Shown here piece after piece: positions 28,086-37,479 of a stretch of 64,000 nucleotides of DNA (position 1 is its first letter; each line of letters opens with the position of its first letter). A program made the translations under genes and the position numbers. The stretch is from Oscillospiraceae bacterium (GTDB lineage: Bacteria > Bacillota > Clostridia > Oscillospirales > CAG-272), in contig SVRT01000002.1 in NCBI GenBank assembly GCA_015064685.1, positions 90,768 to 154,767 on the forward strand, written 5' to 3'. The notes under the pieces were generated by a model. That model did not search any database and was not told the DNA's origin. It was given only the letters and a program-made list of their open reading frames with translations.

Positions 28086-29420
28086 ATGTTTGGAATTCGA
28101 TACATAGGAAACACGCATATACCTCACTATAAGGAGACGGCAACACTTGCCTCAATTGATATGCCTGCTCCGCAGAGCGTCCTCTTACCGATGGTTCAAC
28201 ACATCGGCGCTCCTGCCACTCCAATAGTAAATCCCGGCGATACCGTCAAGATCGGACAGAAGATCGCCGAGGCATCAGGATACGTCTCATCGCCTATCTT
28301 TGCTCCCATTTCCGGAAAGATTGAAAAGTTTGAAGAGTTTCTTCGTCCCGATGGAAAAAAGGTGCAGGCTATACGTATCACCTCCGATGGTGAAATGGCT
28401 ATCCATGAAAGCGTACAGCCCAAGAATATTGACAATCTTGACGATCTTATCGTTGCAGCTCGTGAATCGGGAGTTGTTGGTCTTGGCGGTGCAGGGTTTC
28501 CCCTTGCCGTTAAGCTTGACGTTTTAAAGAAAGAGACAATAGATACCGTTATCTTGAACGGTGCGGAGTGCGAGCCTTACATAACTAGTGACACACGTAC
28601 TATGATCGACCGTGCGAATGATATCAGATACGGCGTTGAGCTTCTTTTAAAGCACGCTCCCGCGGTAAAGCAGTACGTGATCGGAATCGAGAAAAACAAG
28701 CCCGAAGCAATTGTAAAAATGCGCGAGACCTTTGCTGACATCTCAAACGTTACTGTAAAGGCGCTTCCTCCCAGATACCCTCAGGGAGCTGAGAAGGTGC
28801 TTATATACAACACGGTTCGCCGCGTAGTTCCGGAGGGCAAGCTCCCGAGTGACGTTAACGTAGTCGTTTTGAATATCACTTCGATCGCAGTTCTTGCAAA
28901 ATATTGCAGAACAGGAATGCCTCTTGTCAGAAAAAGCGTAACGCTGGACGGTAGCGCAGTTGCGCACCCCAAGAATATCAAAGCGCCCATAGGAACGTCG
29001 GTAAAGGAGATCATTGAGTTTGGCGGTGGAACCAAGGGCGAGGTCGGCAAGGTGCTCCTCGGCGGGCCTATGATGGGTAGCGCTATCGCATCCACTGACG
29101 ATCCGATCATAAAAACAACAGGTGCGATCACTATTCTGTCTAAAGAGGACGTACGAATCCCTGAGCATACTGCATGTATCCGTTGCGGTAGATGCTCCGA
29201 GGCTTGTCCTCATCTTCTCAAGCCCGTAAATTATTCCGATGCTTTAAAGCTTACAAGCAGAGAAGACAAAATGAAAATTCTTGAAAAGAACAAGATAATG
29301 CTTTGCGTTGAGTGCGGAAGCTGTTCATTCGTATGTCCCGCAGGACGCCCGCTCGTTCTCAACAATAAGATCGCGAAAGCGGAATACCGCGAATATCTCG
29401 CGGAGCAAAATAAAAGGTAA
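28086..29420 (+). CDS. rnfC: Rnf complex subunit C
   Basis: VGLGGAGFPLAVKL, NGAECEPYIT, 4Fe-4S CIRCGRCSEACP and CVECGSCSFVCP; start at MFGIRYIGN. Confidence 0.95.
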   Translation: MFGIRYIGNTHIPHYKETATLASIDMPAPQSVLLPMVQHIGAPATPIVNPGDTVKIGQKIAEASGYVSSPIFAPISGKIEKFEEFLRPDGKKVQAIRITSDGEMAIHESVQPKNIDNLDDLIVAARESGVVGLGGAGFPLAVKLDVLKKETIDTVILNGAECEPYITSDTRTMIDRANDIRYGVELLLKHAPAVKQYVIGIEKNKPEAIVKMRETFADISNVTVKALPPRYPQGAEKVLIYNTVRRVVPEGKLPSDVNVVVLNITSIAVLAKYCRTGMPLVRKSVTLDGSAVAHPKNIKAPIGTSVKEIIEFGGGTKGEVGKVLLGGPMMGSAIASTDDPIIKTTGAITILSKEDVRIPEHTACIRCGRCSEACPHLLKPVNYSDALKLTSREDKMKILEKNKIMLCVECGSCSFVCPAGRPLVLNNKIAKAEYREYLAEQNKR

Positions 29421-29431
29421 GGAGGCACAAA

Positions 29432-30370
29432 ATGGATAATCATCTTATCGTTACATCATCACCGCATATTCATTCTCACGCTACAACGAGAAACATTATG
29501 CGTGACGTTCTGATCGCACTCCTTCCCGCGACAGTAGCATCGATTGTCCTTTTCGGCTTCAAGGCTGCGCTTATGATCGCTGTTTGCCTTGTAAGTGCCG
29601 TTTTATCCGAATTCTTTTTCAACATCATTACGAAGAAAAAGCAAACAATCGGTGATTGCAGTGCGGCAATAACGGGGCTTTTGCTCGCACTTAACCTTTC
29701 AACAAAGGTTGAGCTTTGGCAATGCGCTATCGGTTCAATGTTTGCTATAATAGTAGTTAAGTGCCTTTTCGGAGGTCTTGGCAAAAACTTTGCTAATCCT
29801 GCGATCTCAGGAAGAGTATTCCTCATAATAGCATTCGGTGCAGTTGCAGGTGGCGCGCAAACACAGTTTGCAGAAATAGCAACAGGTGCAACTCCCTTGT
29901 ATGCCATCGAGAACGGCGGAACTCTTCCTTCGCTTCTTGATATGTTCCTCGGAAACAGAGGCGGAGCTATCGGTGAAACGTGTGCTCTTGCATTGCTTCT
30001 TGGACTTGCCTATTTGTTGGTCAGAAAGATAATCAGCTGGCATATTCCCGTGATATATGTTGCTACGGTTTTTGTTCTTTCGCTAATAATCAAGCAGGAT
30101 CTTACTATTGCACTTTACGAGGTGCTCGGCGGTGGACTTCTGATCGGTGCGATCTTTATGGCTACCGACTACGTTACCTCTCCGTCAGGAAGAACAGGCA
30201 AGATCATTTTTGCACTTGGATGCGGAATAATAACCGTTCTTATCAGATTCTGGGGATCATATCCCGAGGGTGTTTCCTTTGCGATACTCTTTATGAACAT
30301 CCTCACACCTTATCTTGATCAGATACACGTAATAAAGCCGCTTGGAGGTATTAAAAATGCTAAAAAGTAA
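29432..30370 (+). CDS. rnfD: Rnf complex subunit D
   Basis: SSPHIHSHATTRNIMRDVLIALLPA, MATDYVTSPSGRTGKIIF. Confidence 0.95.
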   Translation: MDNHLIVTSSPHIHSHATTRNIMRDVLIALLPATVASIVLFGFKAALMIAVCLVSAVLSEFFFNIITKKKQTIGDCSAAITGLLLALNLSTKVELWQCAIGSMFAIIVVKCLFGGLGKNFANPAISGRVFLIIAFGAVAGGAQTQFAEIATGATPLYAIENGGTLPSLLDMFLGNRGGAIGETCALALLLGLAYLLVRKIISWHIPVIYVATVFVLSLIIKQDLTIALYEVLGGGLLIGAIFMATDYVTSPSGRTGKIIFALGCGIITVLIRFWGSYPEGVSFAILFMNILTPYLDQIHVIKPLGGIKNAKK

Positions 30371-30869
30371 ATTAATGCCCACAATCGTACTTTCAGTTAT
30401 TTGTGTTTGCGTTGTTGCGATCCTTGCGACAGTAAATATCTTTACAGCACCTGTAATTACAGCAAGTCAAGAAGCAAAGACACAACAGGCACTCCTTGAG
30501 GTTATGCCCGATGGAGGTAGCTTTGAAGAGATAACAGACCGTACAGCACTCCCCACAGAGGTTACCGCGGTCTATAAATCATCAAACGGCGGTTACGTTT
30601 TCAGAATGACGGCAAAGGGATATAAAACCGGACTTGTCATTATGTGCGGAATCGACGAAAACGGAGTTGTAACGGGTGCAAAATACATTCAGTCAAGTGA
30701 AACTCTTGGAGCTGAGAACGAGCTTGGCACAAAATATGTTGGAAAGAATGCAGCTGACTATGCATCCGTAGATATTATTTCCGGAGCAACTCTTACTTGC
30801 AAAGGATATCAAGAGGCGATCTCCATTGCATTCCGTTCATTTGAAATACTTACGGGAGGGGAAGAATAA
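30357..30869 (+). CDS. rnfG: Rnf complex subunit G
   Basis: FMN-binding SGATLT motif, N-terminal TM, overlaps rnfD. Confidence 0.92.
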   Translation: MLKSKLMPTIVLSVICVCVVAILATVNIFTAPVITASQEAKTQQALLEVMPDGGSFEEITDRTALPTEVTAVYKSSNGGYVFRMTAKGYKTGLVIMCGIDENGVVTGAKYIQSSETLGAENELGTKYVGKNAADYASVDIISGATLTCKGYQEAISIAFRSFEILTGGEE

Positions 30870-31573
30870 TGTCTGATAAGAAAAAGCTTTCAATACTTCT
30901 CAAGGGTATTATTCAGGAAAACCCCGTCCTAATACTTGTTCTTGGAACCTGTCCTACGCTTGCAACTACTAACTCGGTTATTTCCGCTCTCTCTATGGGA
31001 ATTGCCGCTACGGTTGTACTCATTTGCTCCAATCTCGTTATTTCATTGCTTAGAAAAATTATTCCCGACACGGTCAGAATTCCGTGTTATATAGTAATTA
31101 TTGCAGGCTTTGTAACTGCAGTACAAATGCTTCTTCAGGCATATCTGCCGTCAATTTACGATATGCTCGGCGTATATCTCGCGCTTATCGTAGTTAACTG
31201 TATAATACTCGGAAGAGCAGAAATGTTCGCAAGAAAGAATCCTGTTGGAGACTCAATTCTTGACGGTCTCGGAATGGGTATAGGCTTCCTTGTAGCGCTT
31301 CTCATTATGGCAACGATCAGAGAAGTGCTTGGAGCAGGCTCATTTGCAGGATTTGAAATTCCTGTACTCTCTCAGTTTAAGATTCCGATACTCACTCAAG
31401 CTCCCGGCGGTTATCTTGTATTTGGCATAGTAATTGCTGTAATGAATGCGATCACCGCAAAGCAGGGAGGAGTCAAGAGAAAATCCTTCTCCTGCGAGGG
31501 CTGTGCTATGAAGGACGGCTGCTCGAAGGAAAGCTGTGAAATGAAGGAAAAGGAGGATAAGACTGATGTATAA
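30869..31573 (+). CDS. rnfE: Rnf complex subunit E
   Basis: LLKGIIQENPVLILVLGTCPTLATTNS; Cys-rich C-terminal tail. Confidence 0.95.
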   Translation: MSDKKKLSILLKGIIQENPVLILVLGTCPTLATTNSVISALSMGIAATVVLICSNLVISLLRKIIPDTVRIPCYIVIIAGFVTAVQMLLQAYLPSIYDMLGVYLALIVVNCIILGRAEMFARKNPVGDSILDGLGMGIGFLVALLIMATIREVLGAGSFAGFEIPVLSQFKIPILTQAPGGYLVFGIVIAVMNAITAKQGGVKRKSFSCEGCAMKDGCSKESCEMKEKEDKTDV

Positions 31574-32159
31574 GGAGCTTATACTTATCCTCATGGGCGG
31601 AGTCCTTGTTAATAACTACGTCCTTCAGCAATTCCTTGGAATATGTCCTTTCCTGGGAGTTTCAAAAAAATTCGATCAGGCAAGCGGAATGGGTATTGCC
31701 GTTACATTCGTAATGCTTTTTGCAACGGCGGCTACTTGGCCTATTTATACCTACATACTTGTACCCTCCAAGCTTGAGTATCTTCAGACGATCATATTCA
31801 TTCTCGTAATTGCAACACTCGTTCAGTTTGTTGAGATCATCTTAAAGCGTTTTATTCCCGCGCTATTCAAGGCGCTTGGAGTATATCTGCCTCTTATCAC
31901 TACAAACTGTGCAGTTCTTGGTGTTACGCTTAATAATATAACCGACGGATATAATTTCGTTGAGTCTATGATCTCATCTCTCGGAGTCGGCGTTGGCTTC
32001 TGGCTCGCTATGGTTCTTTTTGCGGGTGTGCGCTCGAGAATATCAGAGACCGCCCCCACAAAATCCTTCCGCGGACTCCCCGTGACTCTAATTGCTGCAT
32101 CAATTGTTGCAATGTCATTTTACGGATTCTCGGGCATTGTTGAGAATCTCTTGGCATAA
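31566..32159 (+). CDS. rnfA: Rnf complex subunit A
   Basis: LVNNYVLQQFLGICPFLGVSKKFDQASGMGIAVTFVM. Confidence 0.95.
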   Translation: MYKELILILMGGVLVNNYVLQQFLGICPFLGVSKKFDQASGMGIAVTFVMLFATAATWPIYTYILVPSKLEYLQTIIFILVIATLVQFVEIILKRFIPALFKALGVYLPLITTNCAVLGVTLNNITDGYNFVESMISSLGVGVGFWLAMVLFAGVRSRISETAPTKSFRGLPVTLIAASIVAMSFYGFSGIVENLLA

Positions 32160-32171
32160 GGAGGCAAGAAA

Positions 32172-32984
32172 ATGGAAATATTGATACCTGTACTTATATG
32201 CCTTGCAATAGCCGCCGTATGTGCAGTTATTTTGACACTTACGTCTCACTTTTTTTCAGTCAAGGTTGACGAAACAGAAGAAAAGATAAGAGATTGCCTC
32301 GCAGGCGCTAACTGTGGTGCGTGCGGATACAGCGGATGTGACGGTTACGCAAAAGCTCTTGCCGATAAGTCCTGTACTAAAACGAACCTTTGCACCCCAG
32401 GCGGTGATTCAGTCTCAAAGCAGATCTCTGAAATACTCGGTGTTGAGGCGGAAGATGTCGTTGAGATGGTTGCCTACGTTGCTTGCAACGGCAACTGTAA
32501 CGCTCTTCCTAAGCGTTATACATACCAGGGAAATAAGAGCTGTAAGATTGCCAATATGAACTATGCCGGAGACAAGATGTGTACGTATGCATGTCTCGGT
32601 TACGGCGACTGTGCGGCGGTTTGTCCCAACGATGCTATAAACATAGTTGACGGAGTCGCTGTTGTTGACAGCAAAAAATGTATCGGATGCGGTCTTTGTG
32701 CAAAGACCTGTCCTAAAAAGATGATTCATCTTATCCGTGATGAAGAGCGCGTTATAGTCGCTTGCTCAAATCACGATAAGGGTGCAGTAACAAAGAAGAT
32801 CTGCTCAAACGGATGTATCGGTTGCGGACTTTGCAAGCGCAACTGTCCCGAGGGTGCGATCACAATCGATAACAATCTTGCCGTGATTGACTATGAAAAG
32901 TGTGTTAAGTGCGGCAAATGTGCCGAGGTATGTCCCGTAGGATGTCTCAAGGAATCCTGCTTCATTGGCGCAACCAAACAGTAA
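32172..32984 (+). CDS. rnfB: Rnf complex subunit B
   Basis: CLAGANCGACGYSGCDGYA and several 4Fe-4S motifs. Confidence 0.95.
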   Translation: MEILIPVLICLAIAAVCAVILTLTSHFFSVKVDETEEKIRDCLAGANCGACGYSGCDGYAKALADKSCTKTNLCTPGGDSVSKQISEILGVEAEDVVEMVAYVACNGNCNALPKRYTYQGNKSCKIANMNYAGDKMCTYACLGYGDCAAVCPNDAINIVDGVAVVDSKKCIGCGLCAKTCPKKMIHLIRDEERVIVACSNHDKGAVTKKICSNGCIGCGLCKRNCPEGAITIDNNLAVIDYEKCVKCGKCAEVCPVGCLKESCFIGATKQ

Positions 32985-33005
32985 ATTTGCGGAGGCAAAG
33001 CGATC

Positions 33006-33374
33006 ATGGAAAAGAAAAGAAGCACAAGATACGATATTCTTTTGATTTCCGCGTTGCTTTGCCTTTCTTTAATTATTGGACTCGTTGTTTTCCTTACAAG
33101 ACGTGAAGGTGCCTACGTAGTTATTGAAATAAACGGAAAAGAGACTGCGAAGTATTCACTCAGCATTGACGGAGAGTATTCAATAAATGGAGGAACTAAT
33201 ATTTTAGTCGTTAAGGATGGGGAAGCATATCTCACTTATGCCGACTGTCCGGATAAGACTTGCGTAAAGACAGGGAAGATAAAACACGTTGGAGAGAGCA
33301 TTATCTGTTTGCCAAACAGGGTAGCTATCACAATTAAAGGCAACACCGAGGACGGTGTCGATATCGTTTCATGA
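33006..33374 (+). CDS. NusG domain II-containing protein
   Basis: N-terminal TM; YADCPDKTCVKTGKIKHVGESIICLPNRVAITI. Confidence 0.88.
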   Translation: MEKKRSTRYDILLISALLCLSLIIGLVVFLTRREGAYVVIEINGKETAKYSLSIDGEYSINGGTNILVVKDGEAYLTYADCPDKTCVKTGKIKHVGESIICLPNRVAITIKGNTEDGVDIVS

Positions 33375-33381
33375 GGTGGTT

Positions 33382-33867
33382 ATGAATAAGAATAAAAAAA
33401 TAGCTTTACTGGGTGTCCTTGCTGCGCTTGCAATAGTGTTATCCTATCTTGAATCCCTTATCCCGCCTCTTGTAGCTATACCCGGTGTTAAGATCGGACT
33501 CGCAAATATTGCAGTCATGCTTGCCCTATATAAATTGAGCGTCAAAGAAGCCGCTTTGATCTCAATTTGCAGAAATCTTGTGATCTTTCTGCTTTTCGGT
33601 GGTCTTTTAGCACTTTTATACAGTCTCGCAGGATCAATATTGAGCCTTACGGTGATGTTCATTCTTAAAAAATTCACACCGTTCAGCGAGATCGGCGTAA
33701 GTGTAGCAGGTGGTGTAACCCACAATATAGCACAAATCGTTGTGGCAGTCTTTACATTCAGTACACCGTCATTGATGCTATACCTTCCTGTTTTGCTTGT
33801 ATCAGGCACAATAGCGGGCATAGTTATCGGAATATGCTCAGGTGTAATCATAAAAAAAATCAAATAA
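33382..33867 (+). CDS. Gx transporter family protein (heptaprenyl diphosphate synthase component I-like)
   Basis: ALAIVLSYLESLIPPLVAIPGVKIGLANIAVMLALY; start MNKNKK. Confidence 0.88.
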   Translation: MNKNKKIALLGVLAALAIVLSYLESLIPPLVAIPGVKIGLANIAVMLALYKLSVKEAALISICRNLVIFLLFGGLLALLYSLAGSILSLTVMFILKKFTPFSEIGVSVAGGVTHNIAQIVVAVFTFSTPSLMLYLPVLLVSGTIAGIVIGICSGVIIKKIK

Positions 33868-33894
33868 TCTCTTGGAGATATAGAGGATAATATA

Positions 33895-35127
33895 ATGACT
33901 AATAAATTTTTAATTATACTGATAGTTTTGATGAGCGGAATTTACCAAACCGTTCTTAATATTGTAAAACACCGTTCTGCAAACAACCCTACTCCGCAAA
34001 ACGTCTCCGACGTTTATGATGCTCAAACGTATGCAAAATGGAAGAGATACAGCGCTGAACACTGTAAGCTGAGTATTGCTTCGGGCATAGTATCGTGCCT
34101 TATATCGATTGCACTTTTGGCGACAAATACTTACAGCCTATTTGCTTCACTTTTTTCAAACGATCTTTTTATACAGCTGCTTGCTGTAATTATTTTGGAA
34201 ACAGTAGTAGGAACTGTAGTAGGATGTGTTGAAAGCTATATTTCAACAATGAAGATAGAAGAGAAGTACGGCTTCAACCGTTCAACGATGAAAACCTTTA
34301 TCTTTGATCAAATAAGATCACTCTTACTGGCTCTCGGCATCTCACTTGCTATCTCTTCCTTGCTAACCCTTTATTTCAGCATCGGCGACTGGATCTTCAT
34401 TCTCTTTGCAGGAGTAATGTTCGCATTTGGACTTCTAATATCCTTCCTTTATCCTTTCTTTTCAAGGATCGGCAATAAATTTGTCCCTCTTGAGGAGGGA
34501 GAACTTAAGGATATGCTTATGGAGCTTCTCAATAAGCACGGATACAAGGTAAAAGCGATAGAGGTAATGGACGCTTCAAGACGTACTACCAAGCTCAACG
34601 CCTACATCACGGGATTCGGTAAAACTAAGACCATAGTTCTGTACGATAACCTCGTAAATGCAATGACCCCCGATGAGATATGCGCAGTATTTGCGCACGA
34701 GCTCGGTCACGGCTTAAACAGAGACGTCTTTAAAAGTCAGCTCTTCAATCTCTTGCAGTTTTTCGTAATGGCAGCAATTGCGTGTCTCTGCGTCCGCGAG
34801 CCGTCGCTCCACACAGATTTTGGATTTACAGAGGTCAACTTCGGCTTCGCCTATATACTTATTGGTGTCATTTTAGGACTTGTCCAACCATTTCTTGCCT
34901 TGTTCAGTAATGCAAGAAGCAGAAAAGCAGAGTACAGAGCCGACAGACAAGCCGTCAAGGAAGGCTACGGCAAACCGATGATATCTGCACTCAAAAAGCT
35001 TGCCCGTGATAATTTTGCTCACATTTCACCATCGAAGATTAACGTTTTGCTCGATTATAGCCATCCGCCGCTTGCAGACAGAATAGCAGCGGTGCAAAAA
35101 GAGCTCGACAAAATATCGGAGGAATAA
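33895..35127 (+). CDS. M48 family (Ste24-like) metallopeptidase
   Basis: HELGHGLNRD zinc motif, multi-TM N-terminus, FNRSTMKTFIFDQ. Confidence 0.92.
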   Translation: MTNKFLIILIVLMSGIYQTVLNIVKHRSANNPTPQNVSDVYDAQTYAKWKRYSAEHCKLSIASGIVSCLISIALLATNTYSLFASLFSNDLFIQLLAVIILETVVGTVVGCVESYISTMKIEEKYGFNRSTMKTFIFDQIRSLLLALGISLAISSLLTLYFSIGDWIFILFAGVMFAFGLLISFLYPFFSRIGNKFVPLEEGELKDMLMELLNKHGYKVKAIEVMDASRRTTKLNAYITGFGKTKTIVLYDNLVNAMTPDEICAVFAHELGHGLNRDVFKSQLFNLLQFFVMAAIACLCVREPSLHTDFGFTEVNFGFAYILIGVILGLVQPFLALFSNARSRKAEYRADRQAVKEGYGKPMISALKKLARDNFAHISPSKINVLLDYSHPPLADRIAAVQKELDKISEE

Positions 35128-35129
35128 CA

Positions 35130-35585
35130 ATGCTTAAAATTGGCGATAAAGCACCGAATTTCATACTTCAGGATAAAAACGGAAATAGCGTCTCACTGTC
35201 AGACTTTCTCGGCAAAAAAGTAGTGGTATATTTCTATCCGAAGGACAACACACCCGGCTGCACCCGTCAGGCGTGCGCTTTTGCATCAAATTATGAAAAA
35301 TTCAACGCTCTCGACGTCACGGTCATCGGAATCAGTAAGGATAGCGTAGCATCGCATCAAAAATTTGCCGAAAAATTCGCACTTCCGTTCATTCTATTGT
35401 CCGACCCCGATCTTGATGCAATCAAGGCATTTGGTGTATGGCAGGAAAAGAAGAATTACGGAAAAACTATAATGGGAGTCGTAAGATCCACCTTTATAAT
35501 TGATGAAAATGGCATCATCGAACACGTAATGCCCAAGGTCAAGCCCGATACAAACGCCGAAGAAATACTCGAAATACTTAAATAA
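35130..35585 (+). CDS. bcp: Thioredoxin-dependent thiol peroxidase (Bcp family)
   Basis: VVYFYPKDNTPGCTRQACAFA. Confidence 0.93.
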   Translation: MLKIGDKAPNFILQDKNGNSVSLSDFLGKKVVVYFYPKDNTPGCTRQACAFASNYEKFNALDVTVIGISKDSVASHQKFAEKFALPFILLSDPDLDAIKAFGVWQEKKNYGKTIMGVVRSTFIIDENGIIEHVMPKVKPDTNAEEILEILK

Positions 35586-35597
35586 AAGGAGAACGAA

Positions 35598-36149
35598 ATG
35601 TCAGAATTTTTAGCAGCCGTCGAATCGGTCCACCCAATACTCGTATGCCTTCTTGTATGCGCGGCGAAAATTGTAGAAATAACAATTCAATCTCTCAAGA
35701 CCTGCATGATGGTCAAGGGTCAGCGCCTTAAGGCGGCAGGACTCGGCTTTATCGAATGCACGATTTGGGGTCTCGTTATTTCAACTCTCATCGGATCTCT
35801 TGGAGACAATCTCTTCCTTTTATTGTTCTATTGCTGCGGTTATGCAACGGGACTTTTCCTCGGCTCAACGCTTGAAAGCAAGATAGCGCTCGGAACATCT
35901 AACCTTGAGCTTATAGCGAATGACACAAGCACAGAAAAGATCACCGCATACCTGAAAGATAATAACCGTGGATATACCGTATTTGAAGGACACGGATCAA
36001 AAGAGAAAATGAATATGATCTTTATCGTACTCTCAAGAAAGGAAACTCCAAAGGTTCTCAAGGAAATACGTCAATCCTGCGACGGTAAGGTGTTCGTCGT
36101 TGCCTCTGAAATAAGCAAGTATGCAGGCGGCTACGGAATGGTAAAATAA
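35598..36149 (+). CDS. DUF2179/DUF5698-like membrane protein
   Basis: N-terminal TMs, GYTVFEGHGSKEKMNMIFIVLSRKE domain. Confidence 0.72.
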   Translation: MSEFLAAVESVHPILVCLLVCAAKIVEITIQSLKTCMMVKGQRLKAAGLGFIECTIWGLVISTLIGSLGDNLFLLLFYCCGYATGLFLGSTLESKIALGTSNLELIANDTSTEKITAYLKDNNRGYTVFEGHGSKEKMNMIFIVLSRKETPKVLKEIRQSCDGKVFVVASEISKYAGGYGMVK

Positions 36150-36161
36150 TAGGTGAGAAAG

Positions 36162-37367
36162 ATGAAATTTGATTTTGATTCAATAATGGACCGACACGGT
36201 ATGGACGCAATGGCTGTTGACAACCTCGGAAACGGTTGGGCGCCCGGCGCACCAATGGAGGGCTATGATGCCATTCCAATGTGGGTTGCTGACATGAATT
36301 TTCCGACAGTCCCTACCGTTTGTGAATACATAATTAAAAGAGCATCCCATCCCGCGTTCGGTTACTTTGAAACAAGAAACGAATATTACGATGCAATTAT
36401 CAATTGGCAAGGCGCAAGGAATGGAATGAGTGGTATACTTCCTGAAAATATCGGATACGAGAACGGAGTGCTCGGCGGTGTCCTTTCTGCCATTGGCACA
36501 TTTACATCTAAAGGAGACAACGTACTTGTCCATTCACCTGTATATCTAGGCTTCTCGATGTCTCTTAAAAATGCGGGATATAATATTGTTACAAGTCCTC
36601 TTTATCTTGATGAAAACAACATCTGGCGCATTGACTTTGACGATATGGAGAAGAAAATTGCTGAGAATAATATTCACGCCGCAATCTTTTGCTCACCTCA
36701 CAACCCGACAGGACGCGTGTGGGAAAAATGGGAGATAGAGCGTGTTATGGAAATATATAAAAAATATGACGTTTACGTGGTTTCTGACGAGATCTGGTCT
36801 GATATCATCCTAACCGGGCACAAGCATATCCCAACTCAGTCGGTAAGTGAGGATGCCAAGAATCGCACTGTAGCGATGTATGCCCCCTCAAAGACCTTCA
36901 ATCTTGCGGGACTTATAGGAGCTTATCATATAGTCTATAATAATCGCATACGCGACAGGATAAAAAAAGAAGCATCGCTTTCACACTATAATTCGATGAA
37001 CGTTCTATCCATGCACGCACTTATCGGTGCATATCAAAGGGAAGGACACGAGTGGGTTGATGAGCTGTGCAGCGTTATCACACATAATATCGAGTATGCC
37101 TATGCATATGTGGGTGAAAACTTCAAGGGTGTAACTGCATCAATGCCGCAAGGCACTTATATGTTATTTATTGATTGCAAGGACTGGCTTGAGGAACATA
37201 AAATGACACTCGACGAGCTTTTGAAGCGCGGTTGGGATGTTGGAGTAACCTGGCAGGACGGTAGACAACACGGCGGAACAACTCACATAAGACTTAACCT
37301 CGCCTTGCCTCTCAGCAGAGTCAAAGAAGCATTTGACAGAATGAATAAACTTGTTTTTAATAAATGA
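36162..37367 (+). CDS. patB: MalY/PatB family PLP-dependent aminotransferase / cystathionine beta-lyase
   Basis: PMWVADMNFPTVPTV, CSPHNPTGRVW, SDEIWSDI, YAPSKTFNLAGL. Confidence 0.9.
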   Translation: MKFDFDSIMDRHGMDAMAVDNLGNGWAPGAPMEGYDAIPMWVADMNFPTVPTVCEYIIKRASHPAFGYFETRNEYYDAIINWQGARNGMSGILPENIGYENGVLGGVLSAIGTFTSKGDNVLVHSPVYLGFSMSLKNAGYNIVTSPLYLDENNIWRIDFDDMEKKIAENNIHAAIFCSPHNPTGRVWEKWEIERVMEIYKKYDVYVVSDEIWSDIILTGHKHIPTQSVSEDAKNRTVAMYAPSKTFNLAGLIGAYHIVYNNRIRDRIKKEASLSHYNSMNVLSMHALIGAYQREGHEWVDELCSVITHNIEYAYAYVGENFKGVTASMPQGTYMLFIDCKDWLEEHKMTLDELLKRGWDVGVTWQDGRQHGGTTHIRLNLALPLSRVKEAFDRMNKLVFNK

Positions 37368-37372
37368 TAAAC

Positions 37373-37401
37373 TGGTGGCAGAAGATTCTGCCACCTTTTT
37401 T
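37373..37401 (+). terminator. Rho-independent terminator after patB/malY
   Basis: GGTGGCAGAA-GA-TTCTGCCACC then TTTTTT. Confidence 0.9.
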
Positions 37402-37413
37402 GATGCAAAAGCA

Positions 37414-37442
37414 TTGACAAATTACATTATTTGCTCTATAAT
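37414..37442 (+). promoter_or_regulatory. Sigma-70 promoter for the regulator gene
   Basis: TTGACA-17 nt-TATAAT. Confidence 0.85.
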
Positions 37443-37454
37443 ATATAATGTATA

Positions 37455-37468
37455 TTCGCTAAAGCGAA
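37455..37468. promoter_or_regulatory. Dyad TTCGC-N4-GCGAA (candidate operator) in the leader
   Basis: TTCGCTAAAGCGAA between promoter and AGGAGG; same architecture recurs downstream of the gene. Confidence 0.6.
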
Positions 37469-37479
37469 CAGGAGGCAAT